From Chryseobacterium sp. MA9 (lineage in GTDB: Bacteria > Bacteroidota > Bacteroidia > Flavobacteriales > Weeksellaceae), in contig NZ_CP075170.1 in the NCBI RefSeq assembly GCF_024399315.1, positions 2,604,001 to 2,668,000 of the forward strand: DNA of 64,000 nt. Reading direction: 5' to 3'. A program made the position numbers and the translations under genes. Shown here piece by piece: positions 16,774 to 24,661 of this stretch. Positions within the stretch are counted from its first letter, which is position 1. Each line of letters opens with the position of its first letter. Under the pieces are notes generated by a model that ran no database searches, was not told the DNA's origin, and was given only the letters and a program-made list of their open reading frames with translations.

Positions 16774-17164
16774 ACTTGTGTCGTATTAATTGTTAAGTAA
16801 ATATTGATTTAATAACTGCGTACATAGAAATACACGAATGTCTAGTGGAATTATTGTTTCATAGTTGTGTTTTTAATGTGCTCAAAATTAAAACTTTTTA
16901 ACCATTCCCTCAAAGGAAATTTATTAACTTTCTTTAACAAGACAAAGATATATCTGCAAAGCGACAAAACGTGTCGTATTATAATTTAAGATGTATCTTT
17001 TTTCATTTTGGTTGGATTTGTAAGTTTTAATTGATTAAAGTATAGTTGTAATATGCATTGGTACTATTTAGCAGATTTTCTGCTAACCTTCTTGCTCATC
17101 AGTGTTTCCGAGAATAAAAATAGCCTTGACCACAAATCATATCCTCATCTAAAATATCAAATTA
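16774..17164. other. Intergenic region upstream of the RHS operon
   Basis: These 391 bases contain no convincing gene. TATCTTTG on the minus strand (16943-16950) fits a -7 box for the operon, but no good -33 element accompanies it. Near it is a short inverted repeat (CGACA ... TGTCG, 16962-16976). A perfect 8-bp hairpin (TTAGCAGA/TCTGCTAA, 17068-17086) lies past the broken small gene at 17165. Confidence 0.45.
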
Positions 17165-17386
17165 TTACTTTAACAGTTGGCTTTTCAAAAATTCCTCTAA
17201 TGGAGTTTGAGGTTTGCTAGTAATGACAGTTTTTAAATCTTTTTCGGATAATTCGGCAAACTCAACGGTCTTTAATATAGAAAAAACAACATCTTTTAAT
17301 CCTAAATTTCGGAGGGATATTCTGATTTCTTTATCGGTAGGAAACTGACTTTCATTTTATTTTAAATGTATTTTGTGATTTTTCAT
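17165..17386 (-). pseudogene. Small unknown gene interrupted by an in-frame stop at codon 10
   Basis: From an ATG at 17384-17386 the frame reads MKNHKIHLK, then TAA at 17357-17359, and continues without further stops to TAA at 17165-17167. The continuation contains TDKEIRISLRNLGLKDVVF and ends EEFLKSQLLK, with good coding character (amphipathic helices, a charged middle). No alternative ATG lies after the first stop in this frame. It begins 6 bases after the stop of the preceding secreted protein gene, so it was probably part of that operon. The original function is unknown. Confidence 0.45.
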
Positions 17387-17392
17387 ATTGGC

Positions 17393-17821
17393 TTATTTTT
17401 TCTTGTTAATTTTTTTGTAATCATAGAAAACATAGCCTGTTCCGTGAATATCTAATAGTATTGCTCTATCTGGACATAATTTCAATAGATAATAATTTTC
17501 ATCATCTACAATTTTGTAATCATAAAATTTTATTGGAGACTTTGGAAATTTTATTTTTTGTGAATTATCAAACAAATCGTCATCAATATTGATAAATGTT
17601 TTGCTATTATTAAATAATTTGTTTGTACAAACTACTTTTGATTTATTACTTCCAGTATTAAAAGTGCATACAGTAGGCATACTGATGTATTTAATATGCT
17701 TTCCATTCTCAATAATTTCAATAACATCATATCCGTAAGAAAATGTAATTTTATCATGATATACTTGCGCTGACAGGAAAAAACTACAAAATACCCCTGT
17801 GCATAAAAATAGTTGTTTCAT
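17393..17821 (-). CDS. Small secreted protein of unknown function (142 aa)
   Basis: The ATG at 17819-17821 is followed by a typical signal peptide (MKQLFLCTGVFCSFFLSAQ); an upstream start would overlap the preceding gene and add an unrelated hydrophobic stretch. The mature part is beta-rich with two or three cysteines (TVCTFNTGSNKSKVVCTNK, LLKLCPDRA), suggesting a disulfide in the periplasm or outside the cell. No family was recognised. It follows the gene at 17829 by 7 bases and is probably co-expressed with it. Confidence 0.65.
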   Translation of the reverse strand: MKQLFLCTGVFCSFFLSAQVYHDKITFSYGYDVIEIIENGKHIKYISMPTVCTFNTGSNKSKVVCTNKLFNNSKTFINIDDDLFDNSQKIKFPKSPIKFYDYKIVDDENYYLLKLCPDRAILLDIHGTGYVFYDYKKINKKK

Positions 17822-17828
17822 GCTATCT

Positions 17829-18182
17829 TTATTTACCAGAATTAGCAGTATCAAAAGGATTTTCAGAGCTTCCCATAAAAACACTGCCCATACGTTTATA
17901 TTTCATTGGTTTTCCTGCTACACAAACCGAGTACATTCCATTACCTTTTTGTTCTGAAATTTTTAAAAAGATTACATCTTTCTCATTACAGTCATTTTCT
18001 ACTGCAATATGTTTTCTAAGATCTTCAATAGTAGCATCTACCTTTTTTAAAAAGGATTGTACTTTTTTGTCTGGTTTAGGCTCCTGATAATTAACTGGAA
18101 GATTACATTTGTTCTGTTCTGTTTGTTGTGCAAAAGTCATTGTTGAAGCTGTTATCACTAATGCTGTTAAAAACTTTTTCAT
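17829..18182 (-). CDS. Small secreted protein of unknown function (117 aa)
   Basis: A signal peptide (MKKFLTALVITASTMTFAQQ) precedes a mature part of about 97 residues with three cysteines (NKCNLP, ENDCNEK, YSVCVAG) and a helical Lys-rich segment. The C-terminus (NPFDTANSGK) is flexible. No family is recognised. It heads a two- or three-gene unit with the gene at 17393 and the broken frame at 17165, next to the RHS operon. An accessory or immunity role in that locus is possible but unsupported by sequence. Confidence 0.65.
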   Translation of the reverse strand: MKKFLTALVITASTMTFAQQTEQNKCNLPVNYQEPKPDKKVQSFLKKVDATIEDLRKHIAVENDCNEKDVIFLKISEQKGNGMYSVCVAGKPMKYKRMGSVFMGSSENPFDTANSGK

Positions 18183-18218
18183 ATAATTAAATTTTTGAAT
18201 TTATGATTAGCTTTTACG

Positions 18219-18352
18219 GTAAACAGCTTTTCTGAAAAATAGAAAAGCAAGTGACCACCACTTGCTCTAGTTCTGAAGGCTCGGCAAAGCCTATGTTACA
18301 TAGAAACAGGATAAGCCACTTGCCATATGACAAGTGTGCTGAAACTGTTTGC
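18219..18352. ncRNA. Possible structured RNA: multibranched fold between genes
   Basis: An outer 8-bp stem (GTAAACAG at 18219-18226 with CTGTTTGC at 18345-18352, one G-U pair) encloses several hairpins: an 8-bp stem 18246-18253/18259-18266, a 5-bp stem 18277-18281/18288-18292, an alternative 5-bp stem 18291-18295/18299-18303, and a 6-bp stem 18317-18322/18331-18336 extendable over a one-base bulge. The first and last hairpins share CACTTG/CAAGTG arms. If transcribed leftward, the RNA would sit in the 5' leader of the gene at 18182, about 36 bases from its start. The family is unknown. Confidence 0.4.
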
Positions 18353-18486
18353 ATTTTGTAACATTTTAGAATTTTGCCGATTCACAGAACAAAAGCAAAA
18401 GTTTTTACACTTTTATTTTCCGATAAAATTTGAACCACAAATATATGAAATTTGTAATCTTTGTTAAATAACTATTTTATTCGATT

Positions 18487-18873
18487 CTAGTCATTTTCAT
18501 GAAAATCTGAATATCTCACCTCTTCATCATAATTTAAACTAGAATATCTCTCATCGTATTTTTGATGCAATACTATATCTAAACGTTTAAATAAAATATC
18601 TAATGGACTTCTTTCCTGATCCCAATCCATCATCATACTTACAATATGTTCTTTTTCATCAGTAGATAACTCTAAGTCAACACAAAGCAACGAGATTGAA
18701 AATTTTCTTGTCCCATAAAAAGAAATCCCAATAATTTTAAATCTCTCCTTATCTAATTTAAAAAAATTAGCAAAACTATCTAATGTATCTCCACCGTAAT
18801 TAGTGCTAATCATATCAGAGATATCTGCAGCTGCCGTTCCTGTAAAATCATTATATTGTACGTCTGCTTTCAT
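18487..18873 (-). CDS. Unknown acidic protein (128 aa)
   Basis: The ATG at 18871-18873 gives MKADVQYNDFTGTAAADISD; a longer version would need a TTG at 18897. The protein is acidic, mixed alpha/beta, without signal peptide or membrane segment, so cytoplasmic. It contains FKIIGISFYGTRKFSISLLCVDLE and an acidic tail (YDEEVRYSDFHEND). No family recognised. It is 44 bases downstream of the TIR-TPR gene on the same strand. Small acidic cytoplasmic proteins in this position may be immunity or regulatory partners, but this is a guess. Confidence 0.6.
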   Translation of the reverse strand: MKADVQYNDFTGTAAADISDMISTNYGGDTLDSFANFFKLDKERFKIIGISFYGTRKFSISLLCVDLELSTDEKEHIVSMMMDWDQERSPLDILFKRLDIVLHQKYDERYSSLNYDEEVRYSDFHEND

Positions 18874-18917
18874 ATTATTATAAATTTTGTTTCTCAAATA
18901 TAATTAATTATTTACAT

Positions 18918-20126
18918 CTATCCTTTATGGGTTTTTAGTAAAATATTAATAAACTTACGAACTTTAGAATCTGTTGTTCTCTTTAGTGCTAATCTATAAT
19001 AATCATTTCCTTTTTTTAGTTCACCTCTTAGTTTTAAAATGTTTCCTAAATTTATGTAAGGATCAATATAATCGGGCTCTAATTCTATAGCTTTATTAAA
19101 GTGGAAATTAGCTTTTTTGAAATCATTTAACTTATACAGATTTCCTAAGTTATTATGGGCTTTAGGCTCATTATAATCATATTCTAAAATAGCTTCATAT
19201 TGCTCTATAGCCTTATCAAACTCTTTATAATGTTGTGAAAGTAATACTCCCAAGTTCAATCTTGCAATAGTAAATTCAGGAAATATTCTTATTGCTTTTT
19301 CAAAATATTTCCTTGCGGAATCATATTCTTTTAAAACTACATGACACAAATGTCCTAAATTATTTAAAGAGGATGTATTATTTTCATCCATTTTTATTGA
19401 CTGCTCATAAGCGAATTTTGCTTGTTGAAGTTTTCCATTCTTAGAATAAGTTTCTGCTTTAATACCATAATAAAAAGTATTATGAGGAAACTTTAACAAA
19501 TATTTATCTAGCTCAATTTCCTTTTCTTCAATATTTTCAATCAGAGAAATATTAATAAGTTCAGTTATATAACTAATATCAATAAATCCTATTTTTTCAA
19601 AAATTTGTTTATATCCTTCTTTTTCTAAGTCTTGTAATGTAATATTTAAATTACTAGTTAAATTCTTCAAAAAACCATCTATCGATTGTGTTATATTAGA
19701 AATAATTTTCAAATCAGTATACAAATCAATTGCATCTATAGGATTTACTGATTTCAGTAAATTGTCTAAATTGTCTCTTTGTTCCATCCAGTAGTGCAAA
19801 TATTTAATCCTATCTATAGGACTATAAATTTTTGCTGACGAAAGGATTATAGGAAGTATCTTATTATCATAAGATTTTTCTTTCAATAAATTCAATACTT
19901 CGAAGAGACAGTTTTTAGATTTTAAATAATCATCACTAACCAGTAGTATAGCAAAATCACAGTCCCTAATTGATTCCATAAAAGAAACAATACTGTCTTT
20001 GTAATTCAGCACATGATTATCCATTTTAACTTTTACACCAACTTGACTTAAATTGTTATAAATTTTTTCGGCATCATCTTTATTAGACCAACAATGTGAT
20101 AAAAATATTTCAGGTGTTTTTTTCAT
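18918..20126 (-). CDS. TIR-domain protein with C-terminal TPR repeats
   Basis: The 402-residue product starts at the ATG at 20124-20126. Residues 5-110 form a TIR domain: EIFLSHCWSNKDDAEKI, FMESIRDCDFAILLVSDDYL and SKNCLFEVLNLL, where Glu76 in the SxxCxxE pattern is in the position of the catalytic glutamate of NAD-cleaving TIR domains. Residues about 200-395 hold five or six tetratricopeptide repeats (NNLGHLCHVVLKEYDSARKY, NLGNLYKLNDFKKANFHFNK). Bacterial TIR proteins with repeat sensors commonly act in abortive anti-phage defence by depleting NAD. The next upstream gene encodes a caspase-like protease, and both sit in the cargo zone of a mobile element. NADase activity and defence are inferred. 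Confidence 0.85.
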   Translation of the reverse strand: MKKTPEIFLSHCWSNKDDAEKIYNNLSQVGVKVKMDNHVLNYKDSIVSFMESIRDCDFAILLVSDDYLKSKNCLFEVLNLLKEKSYDNKILPIILSSAKIYSPIDRIKYLHYWMEQRDNLDNLLKSVNPIDAIDLYTDLKIISNITQSIDGFLKNLTSNLNITLQDLEKEGYKQIFEKIGFIDISYITELINISLIENIEEKEIELDKYLLKFPHNTFYYGIKAETYSKNGKLQQAKFAYEQSIKMDENNTSSLNNLGHLCHVVLKEYDSARKYFEKAIRIFPEFTIARLNLGVLLSQHYKEFDKAIEQYEAILEYDYNEPKAHNNLGNLYKLNDFKKANFHFNKAIELEPDYIDPYINLGNILKLRGELKKGNDYYRLALKRTTDSKVRKFINILLKTHKG

Positions 20127-20306
20127 TACAATAAAAAAAATGATACACAAATATGACAATATTTTTCTTTAAATCAATATTTAATCATTACAGCAAAAGC
20201 ATTGTTTTCTAAATGAGCATCCGCAATTAGGAATTTCATTTGGATTATTCCTAAAATAATTACTTTTAATGTCCCATTTTATAACTCTAGCACCTTACAT
20301 TATCAG

Positions 20307-21725
20307 TTATTTTATTATTCTATTTATTTCAATTCCAATTAAAATATTAATCTCATTATTAATTAATCCAAAATTATTAATCAAATCATTTTTATTAATA
20401 AACTCATCTTCAAAAATATTCCATTTAAAACGTTTTTCAATTTCAGTATTATCCCAACCTTTTTTTATATATTTAGTTAAACCCCAATAAACACGAATTT
20501 TTCTATCTGTGGTAATAAAAAAAATTGAGCAAAGAAATGAGTTAAGGTTAGGATATTTACTTTTAACGTCAATAATTATTTGTTCATATGGATAAGTAGT
20601 TGTTAAATTATACCCACTTAATTCTTTTTTCGTTCTTGTTACAGTATATGGCTTATTAAACATTCCGAACATATCACGGAGATTAGGCGTTTCAACAGTT
20701 TCATATGAAATATCTTCATAAGTTGGTTCAGCGTAAAACTCCTTGTATTGAGAAACATATTCTCCAATTTTATTTAAATTCAAATCATAATTCAAATTGC
20801 TAAGGAATTTATGCTTATATTCATACAGATTTTGAAATTCTTCATTAGGCTTAAATTGTTCAATATAGCTCTTAACATCTTCAAAAAAACATATTATTTC
20901 CTCTTGATTTAAATGTTTACTAGCATCTTCTTTAATTAGATCTTCCAAAGATTTTGTAGGAGACGAAACAGTTTCAGAAGAATCTTTAACATTATTAAAA
21001 GTGTTGGGAATTGTCTCCAAAAATACATTTAATTCATCATTTTTTTTACAAAAATTTTCTGTGAAATCTGCTTGAATAACAAAAAAAGGTGTTTGTTCAG
21101 AAATCTTTATAAACTCATCAGAAATATAATCTATAATATCTTTGTATCTAATATTATTATCGGAATATTTTTTTATTGCATTAAAAAAGCTAAGAGTAAA
21201 AAAACTAAACTCTTGATTTTGATATGAACTTTGAATATTAAGAGATGAAAATAAAAAATAACAGTTATTAAACTGAGATTGTGTAGATTTTATATATGTA
21301 TCAACTTTATTAATGTCTTTTATATAGTTATATCCAGACTCACAAGCATCAACAATTTTGGTTACTAATTTAGGGTTTAAAGATTTTAATAAACTATCTA
21401 GTTCTGAGTTTTGTAAACTTGTTTGTTGTTTTCTATCTTGTTCAAAATCACTTAAAATATAGTAGAATTCATTTTCAGAATATAGTCCATGTCCTGTAAA
21501 ATAGAAAAGTACTTCATTTATTTGACTAGATTTATTTTGACTAATAAAATTTACTAGTTCATTTTTAATAAATGTACTATCTGTATTATTGTTAATGAAT
21601 AATATATTATCATACTTTTTTGTATGTTTTATTAATTCATTGAAAAAAATAACATCATTTTTACACCCTGGTAAATTTTGTACATTTTTATATGAGGAAA
21701 CCCCAATAAGTATTGCTAAATTCAC
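20307..21725 (-). CDS. Caspase-like (C14 family) cysteine protease with unknown C-terminal domain
   Basis: The 472-residue protein begins with the caspase-fold strand MNLAILIGVSSYKN and contains FYFTGHG (catalytic His79) and VDACESG (catalytic Cys128), the dyad of metacaspase/caspase-like domains. The protease domain spans about residues 1-220; the rest (220-472) is helical then mixed and matches no family I know (contains IRVYWGLTKYIKKGW). Translation must start at the GTG at 21723-21725, because the frame is closed just upstream by TAA and domain homology begins at once. It lies 180 bases upstream of the TIR-TPR gene, same strand. A role as effector or activator in a shared defence system is inferred. 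Confidence 0.82.
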   Translation of the reverse strand: MNLAILIGVSSYKNVQNLPGCKNDVIFFNELIKHTKKYDNILFINNNTDSTFIKNELVNFISQNKSSQINEVLFYFTGHGLYSENEFYYILSDFEQDRKQQTSLQNSELDSLLKSLNPKLVTKIVDACESGYNYIKDINKVDTYIKSTQSQFNNCYFLFSSLNIQSSYQNQEFSFFTLSFFNAIKKYSDNNIRYKDIIDYISDEFIKISEQTPFFVIQADFTENFCKKNDELNVFLETIPNTFNNVKDSSETVSSPTKSLEDLIKEDASKHLNQEEIICFFEDVKSYIEQFKPNEEFQNLYEYKHKFLSNLNYDLNLNKIGEYVSQYKEFYAEPTYEDISYETVETPNLRDMFGMFNKPYTVTRTKKELSGYNLTTTYPYEQIIIDVKSKYPNLNSFLCSIFFITTDRKIRVYWGLTKYIKKGWDNTEIEKRFKWNIFEDEFINKNDLINNFGLINNEINILIGIEINRIIK

Positions 21726-21746
21726 TTTTTAATTATCAATTTTTAG

Positions 21747-22115
21747 TTATAGTTTTTCTAACAAGTTTGCTAATTTCAAACTTTCAATATCAATTTTTAA
21801 TAAATCTTTTGTTTCAAATGGAATAAGCTTTTTCCTTAAATCCCCTTTGTTTTTGAATAACCTTCCAATCTGATATGTTTTCTCAATATAATCAGTTGTA
21901 TCAATGGTTAAATCTTTACTTCCAAATGATTTATCATAAATAAGAGCTTTGATTTTCTTACAATTAGGATTATTAAAGATTGAACTTAACATTATTTTAT
22001 CAGACATTCCACATGAGTGTCCCATAATGTAAACCTCAAATTCATCAGAATCAATAAATTTTAAAAAATTTTCATAATTGTTTGTTCTTAAATACCAATA
22101 ATTTTTTACATATTT
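21747..22115 (-). pseudogene. 5'-truncated AbiH-like abortive-infection gene remnant
   Basis: An open frame of 122 codons between a TAG at 22116-22118 and the stop at 21747 encodes NYWYLRTNNYENFLKFID, then VYIMGHSCGMSDK and a helical tail. The GHSxGxSD motif is characteristic of the C-terminal part of AbiH-family proteins (about 270-400 residues). Only about 50 bases separate this frame from the next gene, so the N-terminal two thirds are absent. A start at the ATG at 22023-22025 would give just 92 residues and cut away family sequence. I read it as a decayed defence gene. Confidence 0.7.
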
Positions 22116-22166
22116 CTAATTTTGCCTTGAAAATTTTGTCAAGGCTACATATTTATACTATGCTAA

Positions 22167-22868
22167 TTAATTATTGATTAATAATTTAAACGATGAAAAT
22201 GCCTGTTTCACTAATTCATATAAAACTTGTGGTGTTCCAGTATCCACTCCCATATTAATTGCAATAGAAATAAGAGTAGATAAAAAAACACCATACCAAT
22301 CAAACTTTCCTAATCTTTCGGTAGCATCTAATAAATAATCCAATCTTTCCGTAATATATTGTATTTGTGCTTCCGTGGGATTAATTCTTTCAACAATGGA
22401 TTCTCTTAATACATTTGTTGAGCTGGTAATATCTTGAATTTGACGTATCGTGAATGGAGTGTTGTCAAGTGTGTTAGCATCTAATAAAGAAAAAATATTC
22501 TGTTCAAATTGAAAATTATTCCAATGATCAACTGAATCCATTTCTTCAATAAATGGGATAACTTGAGCTTCTATCCAGTTTTCAAATTGTTTAAATACCT
22601 TTTCTTTATCAAAAACTTGAGTGTTATTTAAAGGTGGTACAAGTTCTCCAATATTAAGTACAGGTTTAAATATTGTACCTCTATATCTAAAATGATCCCA
22701 ACTACTAAGAGAATTGTAAAAGTGAAAACTCATTTCTGACCCTAGAACCTTAATTTCTGTAACTGGATTCTGGTTTTCTTCAAAATCTGAGATAATAAAC
22801 CTGTTTGTATCTAAATTAAATTTTTCTTTAATAATTTGGTAAACTTCATTTTTATATTTTTTCAGCAT
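22167..22868 (-). CDS. Unknown protein with possible C-terminal membrane segment (233 aa)
   Basis: No family is recognised. The N-terminal 110 residues are mixed alpha/beta (FIISDFEENQNPVTEIKVLG, SEMSFHFYNSLSSWDHFRYR), the middle is helical and polar (IVERINPTEAQIQYITERLD), and residues about 196-216 (YGVFLSTLISIAINMGVDTG) form one moderately hydrophobic segment followed by an amphipathic helix. Such a layout, a sensor-like front with a short hydrophobic C-terminal segment, occurs in some bacterial membrane-acting effectors, but this is only an analogy. It is the most upstream gene of the defence-like island, about 50 bases before the AbiH remnant. Confidence 0.6.
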   Translation of the reverse strand: MLKKYKNEVYQIIKEKFNLDTNRFIISDFEENQNPVTEIKVLGSEMSFHFYNSLSSWDHFRYRGTIFKPVLNIGELVPPLNNTQVFDKEKVFKQFENWIEAQVIPFIEEMDSVDHWNNFQFEQNIFSLLDANTLDNTPFTIRQIQDITSSTNVLRESIVERINPTEAQIQYITERLDYLLDATERLGKFDWYGVFLSTLISIAINMGVDTGTPQVLYELVKQAFSSFKLLINN

Positions 22869-23074
22869 GTGTTAAAAATTTCGTTAGAATACAAATTTAA
22901 AAATTGAAATTTAATTTTCATTCACTGCCATACTATTTTAGTCAAATTGAATGGGTTACTCAATTTCATAAATAAAAATGCCATGTATTATTTTATGAAC
23001 AGTTTTTTAGATTTCTTTTTACTTGTATTAGCATAGAATAGAGAATAGAGAATAGATAAATTTATAACTAATAC

Positions 23075-23133
23075 ACCCATTATAATCATACCCTTTAAGT
23101 TATATCTATTAAGTAATATAGTGGGTACTTTTT
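23075..23133. repeat. Degenerate copy of a 59-bp segment of the VirE-like gene
   Basis: This non-coding stretch, just past the stop of the VirE-like gene, repeats the ends of 23854-23912 in the same orientation and at exactly the same spacing: AAAAAGTACCCA, 28 diverged bases, GGGTATGATTATA, then TGGGT on the minus strand. In the matching frame it reads STHY and GYDYNG around several stops, like the intact STHYNNILSKTIGYDYSG. Confidence 0.55.
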
Positions 23134-23149
23134 ATTAAAACTATTGGAA

Positions 23150-24475
23150 TTAAGTATTTAAATCAGATCTCATCAAATCATCTAAATCTCTTAATAAAGG
23201 TTTTTTTTCTATAGATTGATTTAAAACTCTTTTCTTTCTTGTTATTAAAAATACAGTTTGCGACTCTTTGAGAGGTAACATCGATTTTAATCCATTATAA
23301 TACTTTTGAACTGTCTTTTTATTTTTACCTGAAGCTTTTGCTATTTTATTGATTGTCATTTTACCATAAAAATTAGAATCCCAATCAACCATCACATCCC
23401 ATAATTCAGATTTAGTTTTATTTATTCTATCCTGATGAATTTTTTTAATATTTAATCTTTTTTTATCACTTGGAGTAAAATTTCTAAACATATCATAAAT
23501 AAATCTTCTTTTTCTATTTGGGATAGGCTTAACCTGATTTAAGTTTTGGTAAATTTTTGCTACTGTTATCTCAACTTCACTATTTTCAAGAGGTGGACTC
23601 ATTTTGCTGTAATTGATTGCATATAGATATTTCATTATCAAACCTTTATTTACTGTTTTATTAAGAGCAATTAATTGATATGCTATGCTCTTTAGTACAT
23701 TTTCTCTTTCTCCTTCAAAAATTTTTCTGAATGGTACGAATACCAATGAATATTCAAGTTTGTTTTCACAACCAAAATCATGCAGACCATTTTCATCAAA
23801 GACAATATCATACTGTTGTATTAACTCATCTAGATTATTAAATCTTAATTTATACCCACTATAATCATACCCTATAGTTTTAGATAGTATATTATTATAA
23901 TGGGTACTTTTTCCTATTGTTGAATTACTTTGTATATATTCAGATTCTGAAACAGGAATTACTTCAGTATTTCCATTATAATAAGCATTCGGATCGTAAG
24001 ATAGAACTGTTAATCTATCAATGGATATAGCATGTCTATCGTAAGGAATATCTAATGTAGTTGCAATTTCTTCAGTTGCTTCTTTGAAATTATATTGAGT
24101 AAGCCCATCAACTTTTACAACTAAAGTCACACCTGTATTAGAAAGACTTCTCCAATAAGCACAAATATAAGCTGTATTAATTTCAAAATCTTTTTCGGTC
24201 ATACCATCAACATCAATATACAAATACCCAGTTGGTTTGTGTACATTTCTTCCCATTATATATCCATTAGAAAAATTAAAGTTTACACTAATTGCTGGAA
24301 GCTGGTTTACCTTTATATTATTATATTCCTGAGATTTTCTATCTAAACCTCTAGCTTTTTGCACCAATTCCAAATGTTGTTGAGGAGGAGACTTGATAAA
24401 GCTTATAACCTCTTCAATAGTATTAAACGAACCAGTAATATTTCTGTTTCTACAATTATTTATTCTATTTATCAT
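23150..24475 (-). CDS. VirE N-terminal domain / primase-like protein of a mobile element
   Basis: The 441-residue protein has an N-terminal domain resembling the VirE N-terminal (BT4734-like) family, related to archaeo-eukaryotic primases: IKVNQLPAISVNFNFSNGYI, then the acidic strand YLYIDVDGMTEKDF (about residues 126-139), WRSLSNTGVTLVVKVDG and the STHYN ... GYDYSGYKLRF segment (about 198-218). The C-terminal 130 residues are basic, with a helix-turn-helix-like stretch (MTINKIAKASGKNKKTVQKYYNGL, about 373-396). Such proteins are common replication or mobilisation genes of Bacteroidota mobile elements. The ATG at 24473-24475 gives family-like sequence at once. It lies in the integrase module, below the excisionase-like gene. 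Confidence 0.75.
   Translation of the reverse strand: MINRINNCRNRNITGSFNTIEEVISFIKSPPQQHLELVQKARGLDRKSQEYNNIKVNQLPAISVNFNFSNGYIMGRNVHKPTGYLYIDVDGMTEKDFEINTAYICAYWRSLSNTGVTLVVKVDGLTQYNFKEATEEIATTLDIPYDRHAISIDRLTVLSYDPNAYYNGNTEVIPVSESEYIQSNSTIGKSTHYNNILSKTIGYDYSGYKLRFNNLDELIQQYDIVFDENGLHDFGCENKLEYSLVFVPFRKIFEGERENVLKSIAYQLIALNKTVNKGLIMKYLYAINYSKMSPPLENSEVEITVAKIYQNLNQVKPIPNRKRRFIYDMFRNFTPSDKKRLNIKKIHQDRINKTKSELWDVMVDWDSNFYGKMTINKIAKASGKNKKTVQKYYNGLKSMLPLKESQTVFLITRKKRVLNQSIEKKPLLRDLDDLMRSDLNT
23854..23912. repeat. Coding copy of the 59-bp repeat
   Basis: This segment of the VirE-like gene encodes STHYNNILSKTIGYDYSG and matches 23075-23133 in length and at both ends. It appears to be the parent of the degenerate downstream copy. 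Confidence 0.5.
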
Positions 24476-24661
24476 ATATTTTTTTAAAAGATAGACATAA
24501 CGATAGCTCCCCTTAGCATCCTTACTATGGTTTATGTCTTGTTTATTATTGTTAAAATGAGGATTGAAAAGGGATAGCTGCAGTAACTTATATAACTTTA
24601 AGCAAAACTGTCACCTGTTCGACTGCATGATTATGTCTTGAAATCCCGCAGATAAGAAAAT
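24476..24661. other. Spacer between VirE-like and excisionase-like genes
   Basis: These 186 bases hold no gene. They contain one AACTGTC word (24606-24612), the same word repeated in the non-coding block near the left end, and an ATGTCTTG/CTTGAAAT patch with no obvious fold. This could be the control region of the replication module. Confidence 0.35.

Noticed and set aside
17055..17218. Short plus-strand frame beginning MHWYYLADFLL
   Set aside because: It overlaps the broken minus-strand gene, includes a palindromic hairpin and lacks any homology-like motif.
23035..23055. Three AGAATAG units that might be a CRISPR or iteron array
   Set aside because: Only about 21 bases of simple overlapping repeat, no spacers and no cas genes; read as a slippage microrepeat.
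23150..24475. VirE-like protein as a conjugative relaxase
   Set aside because: It has a primase-like IDVDG strand but no relaxase HUH triad or catalytic-tyrosine motif; no relaxase was found in the element.
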